Origin: Demequina sp. NBRC 110052 | GTDB taxonomy: Bacteria; Actinomycetota; Actinomycetes; Actinomycetales; Demequinaceae | Direction: 5' to 3' | Length of the DNA: 64,000 nucleotides | Assembly: GCF_002090075.1 (NCBI RefSeq) | Contig: NZ_BBRI01000004.1 | Location: 62,001-126,000 of the forward strand | In this document: piece by piece, positions 49,139-56,773 of the stretch | Layout: each line of letters starts with the position of its first letter | Numbering within the stretch: position 1 is the first letter of the stretch | The notes under the pieces: model-generated | Told to the model about the DNA's origin: nothing | What the model saw: the letters and a program-made list of their open reading frames with translations, nothing else | Databases searched by the model: none | Made by a program: the position numbers and the translations under genes

Positions 49139-50566
49139 ATGACGCTCACCGCGCCCGCTCCGCCCGCGAGTCACCCTGACCGCGAGGCTCCTGCCGCGAT
49201 CGATGCTCCTCCCCGCGTGAGCGCGCCCGTGGTCCCCCCGGGCGCGGCCCGGCGTCGCGCCCGGGGCGCCGACGCGCTCCAGGCGGCCGTATGGCTCGCC
49301 GCCCTCACCGGCATCGCCTTCATGATCGCCTCCGGCGCGTTCCTCGACGGGGGAGTGTGGGGATGGTTGAGGATGATCAGCCGTGCTCTGGGCATCGTCG
49401 CTGCGGTGATGATGCTCGCGCAGCTGCTGCTCGCCTCTCGCGCGCCGTGGATCGACCGTGTGATCGGCCATGACAAGGCCATCACGCTCCACACCGAGTA
49501 CGGCGTCACGTCGGTGGTGGTGATGCTCCTGCACATCGGTGCCGTGACGGTGGCCGACGCGCACGTCGCTGGTGACAACCCCGCTTCGCAACTGCTGGCG
49601 TACTGGAGCTATGACTGGTTCCTCGCCTGGGCGCTCGTCTCGCTCGCGGCGACCGCGATCGTGCTGGTGACCTCGTTCGCCTCGGCCCGTGCGCGCCTCC
49701 CGTATCACCGATGGCACGCGATCCACCTGCTCAGCTACGTGTCGATCGCGCTCGCGGTTCCTCACCAGTTCCTCCAGGGCGAGACGTTCCGGGGCATGGG
49801 CGCCGCGTGGTGGTTCTGGTTCGCGCTGTGGGTTGGGTCGGGCTCGGCGTTCCTGTTCTGGCGCGTCGTGAAGCCGGTCGTCGTCAACCGTCGCCATCGA
49901 CTCACCGTCAGCGCCCTGCGGCGCGAGAGCGACGGCTCCATCACCGTGACGCTCGCGGGACGCGCCGTGCGCTCGCTCGGAGCGCAGTCGGGCCAGTTCA
50001 TCGGCATCGCCTTCGGCCGGCTCGCATTCGCGCGCGAGATGCACCCGTACTCGCTCTCCGCCGCGCCCGGGGACACGCTGCGCGTCACCGTCAAGCCGCT
50101 CGGTGACGCCTCGGCGAGGATCGCCTCGCTGAAGGTCGGCACGGCGGCGTGGATCGAAGGGCCGCTGGGGATCTTCACGCACGGCTCGCGGTCCGGGCGC
50201 GACCTCGTGCTCATCGGCGCAGGGATCGGGGTGTCGCCCTTGCGCTCGCTGCTCGAGGACGCTCCCGAGGGCGGTCGCATCTCCGTCGTGCTGCGGGGCC
50301 GCTCCCGCGACGAGGTACCGCTGCTCGACGAGATCGAGTCGCTCGCGCGGAAGCGGCGCGCGTCCTATGCACTGCTCGCCGGAGGTCGTGGCCGCACGTG
50401 GGGAACGGCCGATCGCGAGGTCACCCTCGTAGGCGCGATCGCCCGCCCGCACGACACCGACGTGTTCATCTGCGGTCCGCACGAGTGGGGCCGCGTGGTC
50501 CAGGCCGACGCGCTCGCAGCCGGCGTCCCCAAGGAAGCCATCCACCGAGAGGAGTTCGCCTGGTAA
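49139..50566 (+). CDS. Ferric reductase-like flavocytochrome, copy 2
   Basis: 475 residues, colinear with copy 1. Membrane half with HDKAITLHTEYG, LLHIGAVT, RWHAIHLLSY and VPHQFLQG; soluble half with MHPYSLSAAPG, GAGIGVSPLRSLL and FICGPHEWG. GGGAAGGA lies just before the ATG. The two copies share motif order but differ widely in sequence, so the duplication is not recent. The electron acceptor is presumably the FMN-binding protein encoded 13 bp downstream. Confidence 0.87.
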   Translation: MTLTAPAPPASHPDREAPAAIDAPPRVSAPVVPPGAARRRARGADALQAAVWLAALTGIAFMIASGAFLDGGVWGWLRMISRALGIVAAVMMLAQLLLASRAPWIDRVIGHDKAITLHTEYGVTSVVVMLLHIGAVTVADAHVAGDNPASQLLAYWSYDWFLAWALVSLAATAIVLVTSFASARARLPYHRWHAIHLLSYVSIALAVPHQFLQGETFRGMGAAWWFWFALWVGSGSAFLFWRVVKPVVVNRRHRLTVSALRRESDGSITVTLAGRAVRSLGAQSGQFIGIAFGRLAFAREMHPYSLSAAPGDTLRVTVKPLGDASARIASLKVGTAAWIEGPLGIFTHGSRSGRDLVLIGAGIGVSPLRSLLEDAPEGGRISVVLRGRSRDEVPLLDEIESLARKRRASYALLAGGRGRTWGTADREVTLVGAIARPHDTDVFICGPHEWGRVVQADALAAGVPKEAIHREEFAW

Positions 50567-50579
50567 GGGCGGGAACACC

Positions 50580-51137
50580 ATGAAGACCTCACGCGCATTC
50601 ATCGTCGGCGGCACCGCCGCGGCCATCCTCACCACGGGATGGGCCGTCTCGCCGAAGGCCACCGAGGCGGCCCTGAGCGCCTCGGCCTCCACCTCATCCG
50701 CGACCTCATCCTCCGGCTCAGCGACCGGCGCCGCCGGCACGGCAGGCGACTCCGGGTCGAGCGGCTCGAGCGGCACGTCCACGGAGGACTCCACGGACAC
50801 GAGCACGGAGGAGCCCTCGACGGAGGCGAGCGCGACCTCCGACGCGACGGCCGGCACGAGCGGCACCTTCACGGGCGAGTCCGTCCGCACCCGGTATGGG
50901 TCGTTCTCGGTCCAGATCACCACGGTCGACGGTGTGGTCACCGACGTCGCCATGGTCGAGTCAGGTGACAGCGACCACGAGTCCCGCCAGATCAACGCGT
51001 ACGCGCTGCCCACGCTGATGCAGGAAGTGCTCGACACCCAAAGCTCGGACGTGAGTTACATCTCCGGCGCGAGCTACACCTCCGACGGCTTCGCGCAGTC
51101 CGTCGCGGACGCCTTCGCGCAAGCGGGGCTGTCATGA
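50580..51137 (+). CDS. Secreted/anchored FMN-binding domain protein, copy 2
   Basis: 185 residues. An N-terminal signal/anchor segment (residues 5-22) precedes about 75 residues made almost only of Ser, Thr, Gly, Ala, Glu and Asp, a flexible spacer. The FMN_bind domain runs from about residue 97, with flavinylation motif SGAS at 162-165 (YISGASYTSDGF). The long spacer may let the flavin reach across the cell wall region. The stop overlaps the ApbE start (ATGA). Confidence 0.87.
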   Translation: MKTSRAFIVGGTAAAILTTGWAVSPKATEAALSASASTSSATSSSGSATGAAGTAGDSGSSGSSGTSTEDSTDTSTEEPSTEASATSDATAGTSGTFTGESVRTRYGSFSVQITTVDGVVTDVAMVESGDSDHESRQINAYALPTLMQEVLDTQSSDVSYISGASYTSDGFAQSVADAFAQAGLS

Positions 51138-51907
51138 TCCTCACAGCGCGGGCGATGGCCATGGAGTTCACGCTCGACGTGGAGCTCGCCACAGGCGACC
51201 CCGACGATGCCCTGCTCGCGCGCACGATGGCGCACGTGGAGCACGACCTGAGGTGGATCGACGAGGTCTTCTCGACTTTCAAGGCGGGCTCCCATGTCTC
51301 GCGCCTCAACCGCGGTGAGATCTCTCCTGACGATGCTCCGCCCGCCGTCGCGCAGGTACTGGAGCTGTGCGAGAAGTACCGGGAAGAGACCGGCGGCGCG
51401 TTCGACGCGGTCGCTCCCGACGGCACCCTCGACCCCACGGGAATCGTCAAGACGTGGGCGATCGACCGCGTGCGCTGGCGTCTCGACGCGCTGCCGGCGC
51501 GCGGGTGGCTGTGGGGCTGCGGCGGCGACGCGATGGTCTCGGGGCTCGGGCCCGACGCGGGGCCCTGGCGGGTAGGCATCGCTCACCCCGAGGATCGCTC
51601 TCGCCACGTCGGCGCCGTCGAGCTCGGCAGGGGACGCACCGCGATCGCCACCTCGGGCACGACCATCCACGCGCAGCACATCTGGGATCCCGCCGCGGGC
51701 GACTCAGCGTCCTCGACGCGCTACGTGCAGGCGACCGTCATCGGCACTGACCTGATCGAGTGCGACGCGTGGGCGACGGCGATCGTCGCTCGCGGCGAGT
51801 CCGCCGCGCTCGCGGCCCAGGAGCGGGGACTCGACGTGCTCGCGCTGCGCGTGGAGGGGGGCCGCGTGGTCGCCGAGCGCTCGCCCGGGTGGGCCTGGGC
51901 AGCCTGA
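51134..51907 (+). CDS. apbE: FAD:protein FMN transferase (ApbE), copy 2
   Basis: 257 residues, translationally coupled to the FMN-binding protein. Motifs: FSTFKAGSHVSRLNRGE (ApbE N-terminal S-x-x-x-x-S-x-x-x-x-L-N), DPTGIVKTWAIDRV, WGCGGDAMVSG, AIATSGTTIHAQHIWDP and CDAWATAIV. It retains the S.....S.L N start better than copy 1. Expected to attach FMN to the SGAS motif of the preceding product. Confidence 0.88.
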   Translation: MILTARAMAMEFTLDVELATGDPDDALLARTMAHVEHDLRWIDEVFSTFKAGSHVSRLNRGEISPDDAPPAVAQVLELCEKYREETGGAFDAVAPDGTLDPTGIVKTWAIDRVRWRLDALPARGWLWGCGGDAMVSGLGPDAGPWRVGIAHPEDRSRHVGAVELGRGRTAIATSGTTIHAQHIWDPAAGDSASSTRYVQATVIGTDLIECDAWATAIVARGESAALAAQERGLDVLALRVEGGRVVAERSPGWAWAA

Positions 51908-51998
51908 CCCGGCCGTCGCGTCGGGCGGGCACGTGCGCGGGCCGCGCTGGACCGTACGGCCGACGCTCCCAGGGTCGCGAACGACGTGCCCGATCTGG

Positions 51999-52004
51999 CA
52001 TACT
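51999..52004 (+). promoter_or_regulatory. Candidate -10 (CATACT) for rpsP
   Basis: CATACT with an upstream TGG lies about 117 bp before the rpsP ATG, in a 213-bp gap that also holds GCGTCGGGC at 51918-51926. It marks a likely restart of the ribosomal operon after the inserted flavin block. Confidence 0.35.
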
Positions 52005-52120
52005 TGGTCGCTGGCATGCGTGGCCCTCTACCCGCGCACGCTATTCGTCTTGCCAGGCGTCCTGCGATTTCCCCGCAGGGTCACCGCCCGGCTCACACCG
52101 AATACAAGGAGCACACAGCC

Positions 52121-52627
52121 ATGGCTGTCAAGATTCGCCTCAAGCGCTTCGGCAAGAAGCGCGCCCCGTTCTACCGCGTCGTCGTGATGGACTCGCGCAC
52201 CAAGCGCGATGGCCGCGCGATCGAGGAGATCGGCAAGTACCACCCCACCGAGGAGCCCTCGGTCATCGAGATCGACTCCGAGCGTGCCCAGTACTGGCTC
52301 TCCGTCGGCGCGCAGCCGAGCGAGCAGGTCGAGGCCCTGCTCAAGCTGACCGGCGACTGGGGAACCTTCAAGGGCGAGAAGGGTGCCAAGAGCACCGTCA
52401 AGGTCGCCGAGGGCAAGGCCTCGGCCGAGGACGCCATCAAGGCCCACGCCGACGCCGCGGAGAAGGCCAAGGCCGCCGCCGCCGCGAAGAAGGCCGAGGA
52501 GGCCGTCGCCGACGAGTCGTCCGAGGTCCCCGGTGACGAGGACGCCGACGACAAGATCGAGATCGCCGAGGGCGACCCGAGCGACGCCGACGACAAGGTC
52601 GAGGGCACCCTCGACGAGGAGAACTAG
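52121..52627 (+). CDS. rpsP: Ribosomal protein bS16 with long acidic tail
   Basis: 168 residues; the bS16 core ([31 protein letters not shown]) takes the first 80 or so. The remaining 85 residues are Ala/Lys/Glu then Asp/Glu rich (ending DEEN) and are likely disordered. Extended bS16 tails occur in actinobacteria but this one doubles the length. AAGGAG lies before the ATG. First gene of rpsP-khpA-(membrane protein)-rimM-trmD-rplS. Confidence 0.95.
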   Translation: MAVKIRLKRFGKKRAPFYRVVVMDSRTKRDGRAIEEIGKYHPTEEPSVIEIDSERAQYWLSVGAQPSEQVEALLKLTGDWGTFKGEKGAKSTVKVAEGKASAEDAIKAHADAAEKAKAAAAAKKAEEAVADESSEVPGDEDADDKIEIAEGDPSDADDKVEGTLDEEN

Positions 52628-52632
52628 TCAGC

Positions 52633-52863
52633 ATGGTCCTCGACGCACTGGAGTTCCTGGTTCGCAGCATCGTCCGCAACCCGGATGACGTGCGCGTCAC
52701 TGAGCGCACCGGGCGTCGCGGCACCACGCTGAACGTGGTCGTCCACCCGGACGACCTGCCTCGCGTGATCGGCCGTCGCGGTCGCACCGCGCAGGCGATC
52801 CGCACCGTCGTCGACGCGATCTCGCGTGACGACGTGCGAGTGAACATCGTCGACGTCGCCTGA
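52633..52863 (+). CDS. khpA: KH-domain RNA-binding protein KhpA
   Basis: 76 residues, a single KH domain with the GxxG loop GRRG in PRVIGRRGRTAQAIRTV. It lies 5 bp after rpsP, the usual place. In firmicutes KhpA pairs with KhpB/Jag in RNA control of cell division; that role is not demonstrated here. Its stop TGA overlaps the next ATG (TGATG). Confidence 0.92.
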   Translation: MVLDALEFLVRSIVRNPDDVRVTERTGRRGTTLNVVVHPDDLPRVIGRRGRTAQAIRTVVDAISRDDVRVNIVDVA

Positions 52864-53405
52864 TGTCGGCACTCGAGAGGGCCCCGTGGCGCGCTGAGCG
52901 CCCGGGGCCCTTTCGTCTCATCTCCGCCGGCGCGGTCCTCGCGCTGGTCCTCGTGCTCGCCGGCGTGGCCTTCGAGATCGCGCTGAGCTCAGAGCCCGCC
53001 GCATTCCCTGTGCTGGGGATCGCGCTCACCCTGCTCGCGCTGTGGCGCCTGTGGGACCTCTTCAAGATCGTGGGCCTGGTGCCGATCGCCATCGTCGACC
53101 TCTCCGAGGGCCACGCGCAGCTGCGCACCCCCGTGCTCGGCACAACCTTCACGCGTGTCCCGCAGCCGCTCTCCGCGCCGCTGCACCTGGACGTGCGCAG
53201 CCGCCGCGGCATCTTCGGCGGCACCCACACGTATCGCCTCAACTCCGAGGGTCCCGGCGTTGCGCTCGTGTCCTCGGTCCCCGTGTCGGCTGACTCGCTC
53301 GCGGCATTCGGTGCCGCGGTCGAGCGCGCCGGCGGCTCCCTCACCACTGGCGAGGTCGAGGTCGACCGCTTCGGCCGCCCCAAGGGCGAAGGCGGCGCCG
53401 CATAG
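52863..53405 (+). CDS. Membrane protein with PH-like C-terminal domain, function unknown
   Basis: 180 residues: two hydrophobic segments (about residues 20-40 and 48-68), then a soluble beta-rich domain (VPIAIVDLSEGHAQLRTPVLGTTFTRVP onward) resembling short PH-type domains of bacterial membrane proteins. The first 16 codons overlap a strong terminator-like hairpin, so the true start may be later, although no other start codon precedes the first helix. It sits between khpA and rimM. Confidence 0.6.
   Translation: MSALERAPWRAERPGPFRLISAGAVLALVLVLAGVAFEIALSSEPAAFPVLGIALTLLALWRLWDLFKIVGLVPIAIVDLSEGHAQLRTPVLGTTFTRVPQPLSAPLHLDVRSRRGIFGGTHTYRLNSEGPGVALVSSVPVSADSLAAFGAAVERAGGSLTTGEVEVDRFGRPKGEGGAA
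52879..52910 (+). terminator. Terminator-like hairpin after khpA
   Basis: GGGCCCCG (52879-52886) pairs perfectly with CGGGGCCC (52903-52910), with a CGC/GCG inner pair, and is followed by TTTCGTCT. It has the look of an intrinsic terminator closing rpsP-khpA, yet lies inside the 5' codons of the following open frame. Confidence 0.55.
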
Positions 53406-53431
53406 CGCGATCCGCCATCGTGGCGGGGCCC

Positions 53432-53437
53432 TACGCT
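53432..53437 (+). promoter_or_regulatory. -10 element TACGCT, leaderless promoter for rimM
   Basis: TACGCT, 6 nt, then ATG at 53444. No ribosome site other than the GGTGGG within the 6-nt gap. Confidence 0.45.
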
Positions 53438-53443
53438 GGTGGG

Positions 53444-53983
53444 ATGAACGTCACCGTCGCCCGCATCGGACGCGCCCACGGCCTCAAGGGGGAGCTCTCG
53501 GTCGAGCTGCGCACCGATCTGCCCGAGGAGCGGCTCGCCCGCGGCGCCGTGCTCGCCACGGAGCCCGCGGACGCGGGTCCGCTCACGGTCGCCGGAACCC
53601 GCGTGCAGGCGGGCCGCTGGTATGTGAGGTTCGAGGAGATCACCGATCGGACCGCCGCCGAGGCGGCGCGTGGCGTCGAACTCGTCGCCGATGTCGATCC
53701 CGACGAGGAGGACGAGGCCTGGTTCGTCCAGGATCTCGTGGGGCTCACCGCAGTGCGGCCCGATGGCGAGCGGCTCGGCGAGGTCGTCGACCTCATGTCC
53801 ATGCCCGCTCAGGACCTGCTCGTCGTGAAGCAGGCGGGTGGTCACCGCGCGATGATCCCGTTCGTGGACGAGTTCGTCGCCGACGTGGACCTCGACGAGG
53901 GACGCATCGTGCTCACGCCTCCGTACGGGCTGCTCGCGGGTGAGGAGCCCGAGGCCACCGGCGAGACCCGTGGGGAGGACTGA
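53444..53983 (+). CDS. rimM: 16S rRNA-processing protein RimM
   Basis: 179 residues. N-terminal RimM domain ([21 protein letters not shown]) and C-terminal PRC barrel ([32 protein letters not shown]...MIPFVDEFV). It assists 30S head maturation by binding uS19. The ATG at 53444 is chosen because the conserved sequence begins immediately after it. It ends 4 bp before trmD. Confidence 0.95.
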   Translation: MNVTVARIGRAHGLKGELSVELRTDLPEERLARGAVLATEPADAGPLTVAGTRVQAGRWYVRFEEITDRTAAEAARGVELVADVDPDEEDEAWFVQDLVGLTAVRPDGERLGEVVDLMSMPAQDLLVVKQAGGHRAMIPFVDEFVADVDLDEGRIVLTPPYGLLAGEEPEATGETRGED

Positions 53984-53987
53984 GCCC

Positions 53988-54716
53988 GTGCGCATCGACG
54001 TCATCACGATCTTCCCCGAGTTCTTCCAGGTGCTCGACGTCTCGCTGCTGGGCAAGGCTCGGCAGGCCGCCCTGGTGCAGACCCACGTGCATCAGCTGCG
54101 CGAGTGGGCCGCGACCAAGGCGGACGGCACGCCCGACCCGCACCGCACCGTCGACGACGCGCCTTTCGGCGGCGGAGCCGGCATGGTCATGAAGCCCGAC
54201 GTCTGGGGCAAGGCCCTCGACGACGTGCTCCAGGACGGGGGAGTGCTCGTCATTCCGAGCCCCGCGGGAGTGCGCTTCACGCAGGCTCTCGCCGCCGAGC
54301 TCTCGAGCGCGCCGCAGCTCGTGTTCGCGTGCGGACGCTACGAGGGCATCGACGCGCGCGTCGCCGAGCACTACGCGCAGCAGGGCGTGCGCGTGCTCGA
54401 GGTGAGCCTGGGCGACTACGTGCTCAACGGGGGAGAGGTCGCCGCGTTCGCGATGATCGAAGCCGTCACGCGTCTCATCCCAGGCTTCATGGGCAACGCG
54501 GAGTCGATCGTCGAGGAGTCCCACTCCGACGGGCTCCTCGAGTACCCCTCGTACACGCGGCCCGCCTCGTGGAGAGGTCTTGACGTGCCCGACGTGCTCC
54601 TGAGCGGCCATCACGGCAAGGTCGCGCAGTGGCGCGCCGAGCAGCAGCTCTCACGCACGCGCGAGAGGCGCCCTGACCTTCTCCCGCCCGACGCGGGGGG
54701 CGGCCTGGACGCGTAG
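53988..54716 (+). CDS. trmD: tRNA (guanine-N1-)-methyltransferase TrmD
   Basis: 242 residues. SPOUT knot region with [13 protein letters not shown] and [12 protein letters not shown]-terminal [25 protein letters not shown] loop; C-terminal [11 protein letters not shown]. It methylates G37 of tRNAs with S-adenosylmethionine. GTG start with GGGGAGG upstream. The last codons contain a GCCCGACGC arm of a repeat pair. Confidence 0.96.
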   Translation: MRIDVITIFPEFFQVLDVSLLGKARQAALVQTHVHQLREWAATKADGTPDPHRTVDDAPFGGGAGMVMKPDVWGKALDDVLQDGGVLVIPSPAGVRFTQALAAELSSAPQLVFACGRYEGIDARVAEHYAQQGVRVLEVSLGDYVLNGGEVAAFAMIEAVTRLIPGFMGNAESIVEESHSDGLLEYPSYTRPASWRGLDVPDVLLSGHHGKVAQWRAEQQLSRTRERRPDLLPPDAGGGLDA

Positions 54717-54734
54717 CCTGCCACCGCGTCGGGC
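54686..54734. repeat. Inverted pair GCCCGACGC / GCGTCGGGC (copy 3)
   Basis: 9-bp arms at 54686-54694 (in the trmD 3' end) and 54726-54734 (just after the stop), centres 40 bp apart. A further CGTCGGGC/GCCCGACG hairpin can form downstream (54727-54757), which might act as a terminator for trmD. Confidence 0.6.
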
Positions 54735-54763
54735 GTGGGCTGGGCGAAGCCCGACGGGTGTGG

Positions 54764-54769
54764 CAGAAT
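54764..54769 (+). promoter_or_regulatory. Candidate -10 (CAGAAT) and leader of rplS
   Basis: CAGAAT at 54764-54769 would start an RNA leader of about 125 nt before rplS. The leader has GC-rich self-complementary stretches and may fold, but I recognise no known L19 leader motif. Confidence 0.35.
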
Positions 54770-54900
54770 AGTGCGTCGGCGCGCCCGGCGCTCACACCTG
54801 CCACAGGGGGTGGAGCATCCGCCGGAGCGTGGCACTCATCACCGTAGCCTTCGGGCAGAACCGCATGGTGACCTGTGGCATGTGCGAGGAGAGACACGTC

Positions 54901-55248
54901 ATGCAGAAGCTTGACTCTGTGGTCGCGGGCCAGATCCGCGACGACATCCCGGACTTCCGTGCCGGTGACACCATCAACGTCCACGTGAAGGTCGTCGAGG
55001 GCAACCGCTCGCGCATCCAGGTCTTCAAGGGCGTCGTGATCGCGCGTCACGGCAAGGGCATCGGCGAGACCTTCACGGTCCGCAAGATCTCGTTCGGCGT
55101 GGGCGTGGAGCGCAAGTTCCCGCTCAACGCCCCCACGATCGAGCAGATCGAGCTCGTCTCGCGCGGCGACGTGCGCCGCGCCAAGCTCTACTACCTCCGC
55201 GGTCTCCGCGGCAAGGCTGCGCGCATTCGCGAGAAGCGCGAGAGCTGA
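54901..55248 (+). CDS. rplS: Ribosomal protein bL19
   Basis: 115 residues, family length, with [33 protein letters not shown] and the C-terminal [29 protein letters not shown] precedes the ATG at 54901; an in-frame ATG at 54829 would add a non-family N-terminus. A 50S protein at the 30S interface. A strong hairpin follows 21 bp after the stop. Confidence 0.97.
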   Translation: MQKLDSVVAGQIRDDIPDFRAGDTINVHVKVVEGNRSRIQVFKGVVIARHGKGIGETFTVRKISFGVGVERKFPLNAPTIEQIELVSRGDVRRAKLYYLRGLRGKAARIREKRES

Positions 55249-55269
55249 GCATCAGCGCATCCACCGACC

Positions 55270-55305
55270 GGCCGGCGGACCGGGGCACTGCCCCGTCCGC
55301 CGGCC
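55270..55305 (+). terminator. Long GC-rich hairpin between rplS and lepB
   Basis: GGCCGGCGGAC (55270-55280) pairs with GTCCGCCGGCC (55295-55305), and GGGGC pairs with GCCCC inside, leaving a 3-nt loop and one bulged C. It ends 5 nt before the lepB GTG. There is no T run, so termination may be partial. Confidence 0.6.
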
Positions 55306-55310
55306 GTCGT

Positions 55311-55964
55311 GTGTGGCTATGGGTGCGCGAGCTGGCGATCATCGTGGTCGCCGCGCTCGTCCTCTCACTGCTGATCAAGACGTTCCTGGTCCAGTCCTTC
55401 TGGATCCCCTCGGGGTCCATGCACCCGACCCTGGTCGAGGACGACCGCATCCTCGTCACCAAGTGGCGCCCGGGCCCGCTCGAGCTGCGTCGCGGTGACG
55501 TCGTCGTCTTCAAGGATCCCGGCGGCTGGCTCACCGGCGGCTCGGCGGCGAACGCCACCGGCCTGCCCGTACCGGTGAACGACCTGCTGGTGTTCGTCGG
55601 CCTGCTGCCAGAGGACGCGGGCGAGCACCTCGTCAAGCGGGTCATCGGCGTCGAGGGCGACGTGGTGAGCTGTCCCGACGCGGACGGCCCTGTGTACGTC
55701 AACGACGTGCCCCTCGAGGAGGACTACCTCGCCGAAGGCTCGCAGCCGTGCGGCATGGAGTTCACCGTGGAGGTGCCCGCGAACTCGCTGTGGGTCATGG
55801 GCGACAACCGCGACAACTCCGCCGACTCGCGCTACCACCAGGGCCTTCCAGGCGGCGGCACCATCCCGCTCGACTCCGTCGTGGGCACCGCTTTCGTGAC
55901 CGTCTGGCCCGTCGACCACTGGGGCGGCATCGGCAATCCGCTCGTGGACACCGGCCAGGCCTGA
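55311..55964 (+). CDS. lepB: Signal peptidase I
   Basis: 217 residues. One N-terminal membrane helix (ELAIIVVAALVLSLLIK), then catalytic Ser in PSGSMHPTL near residue 36 and catalytic Lys in HLVKRVIGVEGD near residue 109. The C-terminal box GDNRDNSADSRYH is present. It removes signal peptides from secreted proteins at the outer membrane face. The GTG at 55311 is the first possible start in this frame and has no Shine-Dalgarno, only the hairpin upstream. Confidence 0.95.
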   Translation: MWLWVRELAIIVVAALVLSLLIKTFLVQSFWIPSGSMHPTLVEDDRILVTKWRPGPLELRRGDVVVFKDPGGWLTGGSAANATGLPVPVNDLLVFVGLLPEDAGEHLVKRVIGVEGDVVSCPDADGPVYVNDVPLEEDYLAEGSQPCGMEFTVEVPANSLWVMGDNRDNSADSRYHQGLPGGGTIPLDSVVGTAFVTVWPVDHWGGIGNPLVDTGQA

Positions 55965-55967
55965 GCC

Positions 55968-56657
55968 GTGCCCGTCTCGCTCGCGCACGAGAGCGCGCTG
56001 TGGGATGCGGGCGCCCGTGTGGTCGTCGGCATCGACGAGGTGGGCCGCGGCGCCCTCGCCGGACCCGTGAGCGTCGGCGCCTGCGCGGTCGAGCGCCGCG
56101 ACGACTGGCCCGCCGGGCTGGCGGACTCCAAGGAGCTCACCCCGGCCAGGCGAGAAGCCCTCATCGACGCGCTGGCCGAGTACGGCGTCGGGCGGGCGGT
56201 GGCACACGCCGCACCGGCCGAGATCGACGCGTTTGGCATCGTGCGCGCACTGAGGCTTGCGGCGCTGCGCGCGCTCGCGGCGCTCGCCGAGGCCGGCACC
56301 GTGGCGGACGCGATCCTGCTCGACGGCAAGCACGACTGGCTTACGCCGCCCGCGGCCGACCTGTTCGCCGCCGCCGAGGGCGACCCCATCGTCGGGCTGG
56401 TGCCCACGGCGCCCGAACCTGTGCCCGTCACGATGGTCATCAAGGGCGACTCGCTGTGCGCGTCGATCGCTGCAGGCTCCGTGCTGGCCAAAGTCGAACG
56501 CGACGCGCTCATGGTCGCCGCCGCCGCCGAGCACCCCGACTATGGGTGGGCCGGCAACAAGGGCTACGGCGCCGCCGCGCACCTCGACGCGCTGAGGCGG
56601 CTCGGCCCGACGCCGCTCCACCGCCTCAGCTGGTCGTTGCCCGCGCGCGAACGCTGA
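55968..56657 (+). CDS. rnhB: Ribonuclease HII
   Basis: 229 residues. Catalytic acidic motif GIDEVGRG (D23, E24), followed by ADSKELTPARRE, the LLDGKHDWL strand and K-G-D-S-L-C-A-S-I-A-A-G-S-V-L-A-K. It removes ribonucleotides and RNA primers from RNA-DNA hybrids. GTG start 3 bp after lepB; last gene of the conserved block. Confidence 0.95.
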   Translation: MPVSLAHESALWDAGARVVVGIDEVGRGALAGPVSVGACAVERRDDWPAGLADSKELTPARREALIDALAEYGVGRAVAHAAPAEIDAFGIVRALRLAALRALAALAEAGTVADAILLDGKHDWLTPPAADLFAAAEGDPIVGLVPTAPEPVPVTMVIKGDSLCASIAAGSVLAKVERDALMVAAAAEHPDYGWAGNKGYGAAAHLDALRRLGPTPLHRLSWSLPARER

Positions 56658-56682
56658 GCACACTCGCCCAGCGCCGGCCGAG

Positions 56683-56705
56683 GCGGTCGATCCTCATCCG
56701 ACCGC
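56683..56705. terminator. Hairpin in the convergent rnhB/GH31 gap
   Basis: GCGGTCG and CGACCGC form a perfect 7-bp stem around a 9-nt loop in the 116-bp convergent gap. It could serve both transcripts; there is no clear T run. Confidence 0.35.
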
Positions 56706-56773
56706 GCCAGCCACGTCCTCGTGCGTGCCACACCGCGCGACGACGCCCTTGGGCGACTCGGCGCATGCGTCAG

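Noticed and set aside
54829-54900. Upstream ATG (54829) as start of rplS
   Set aside because: The added 24 residues are not part of bL19; GAGGAGA lies before the ATG at 54901.
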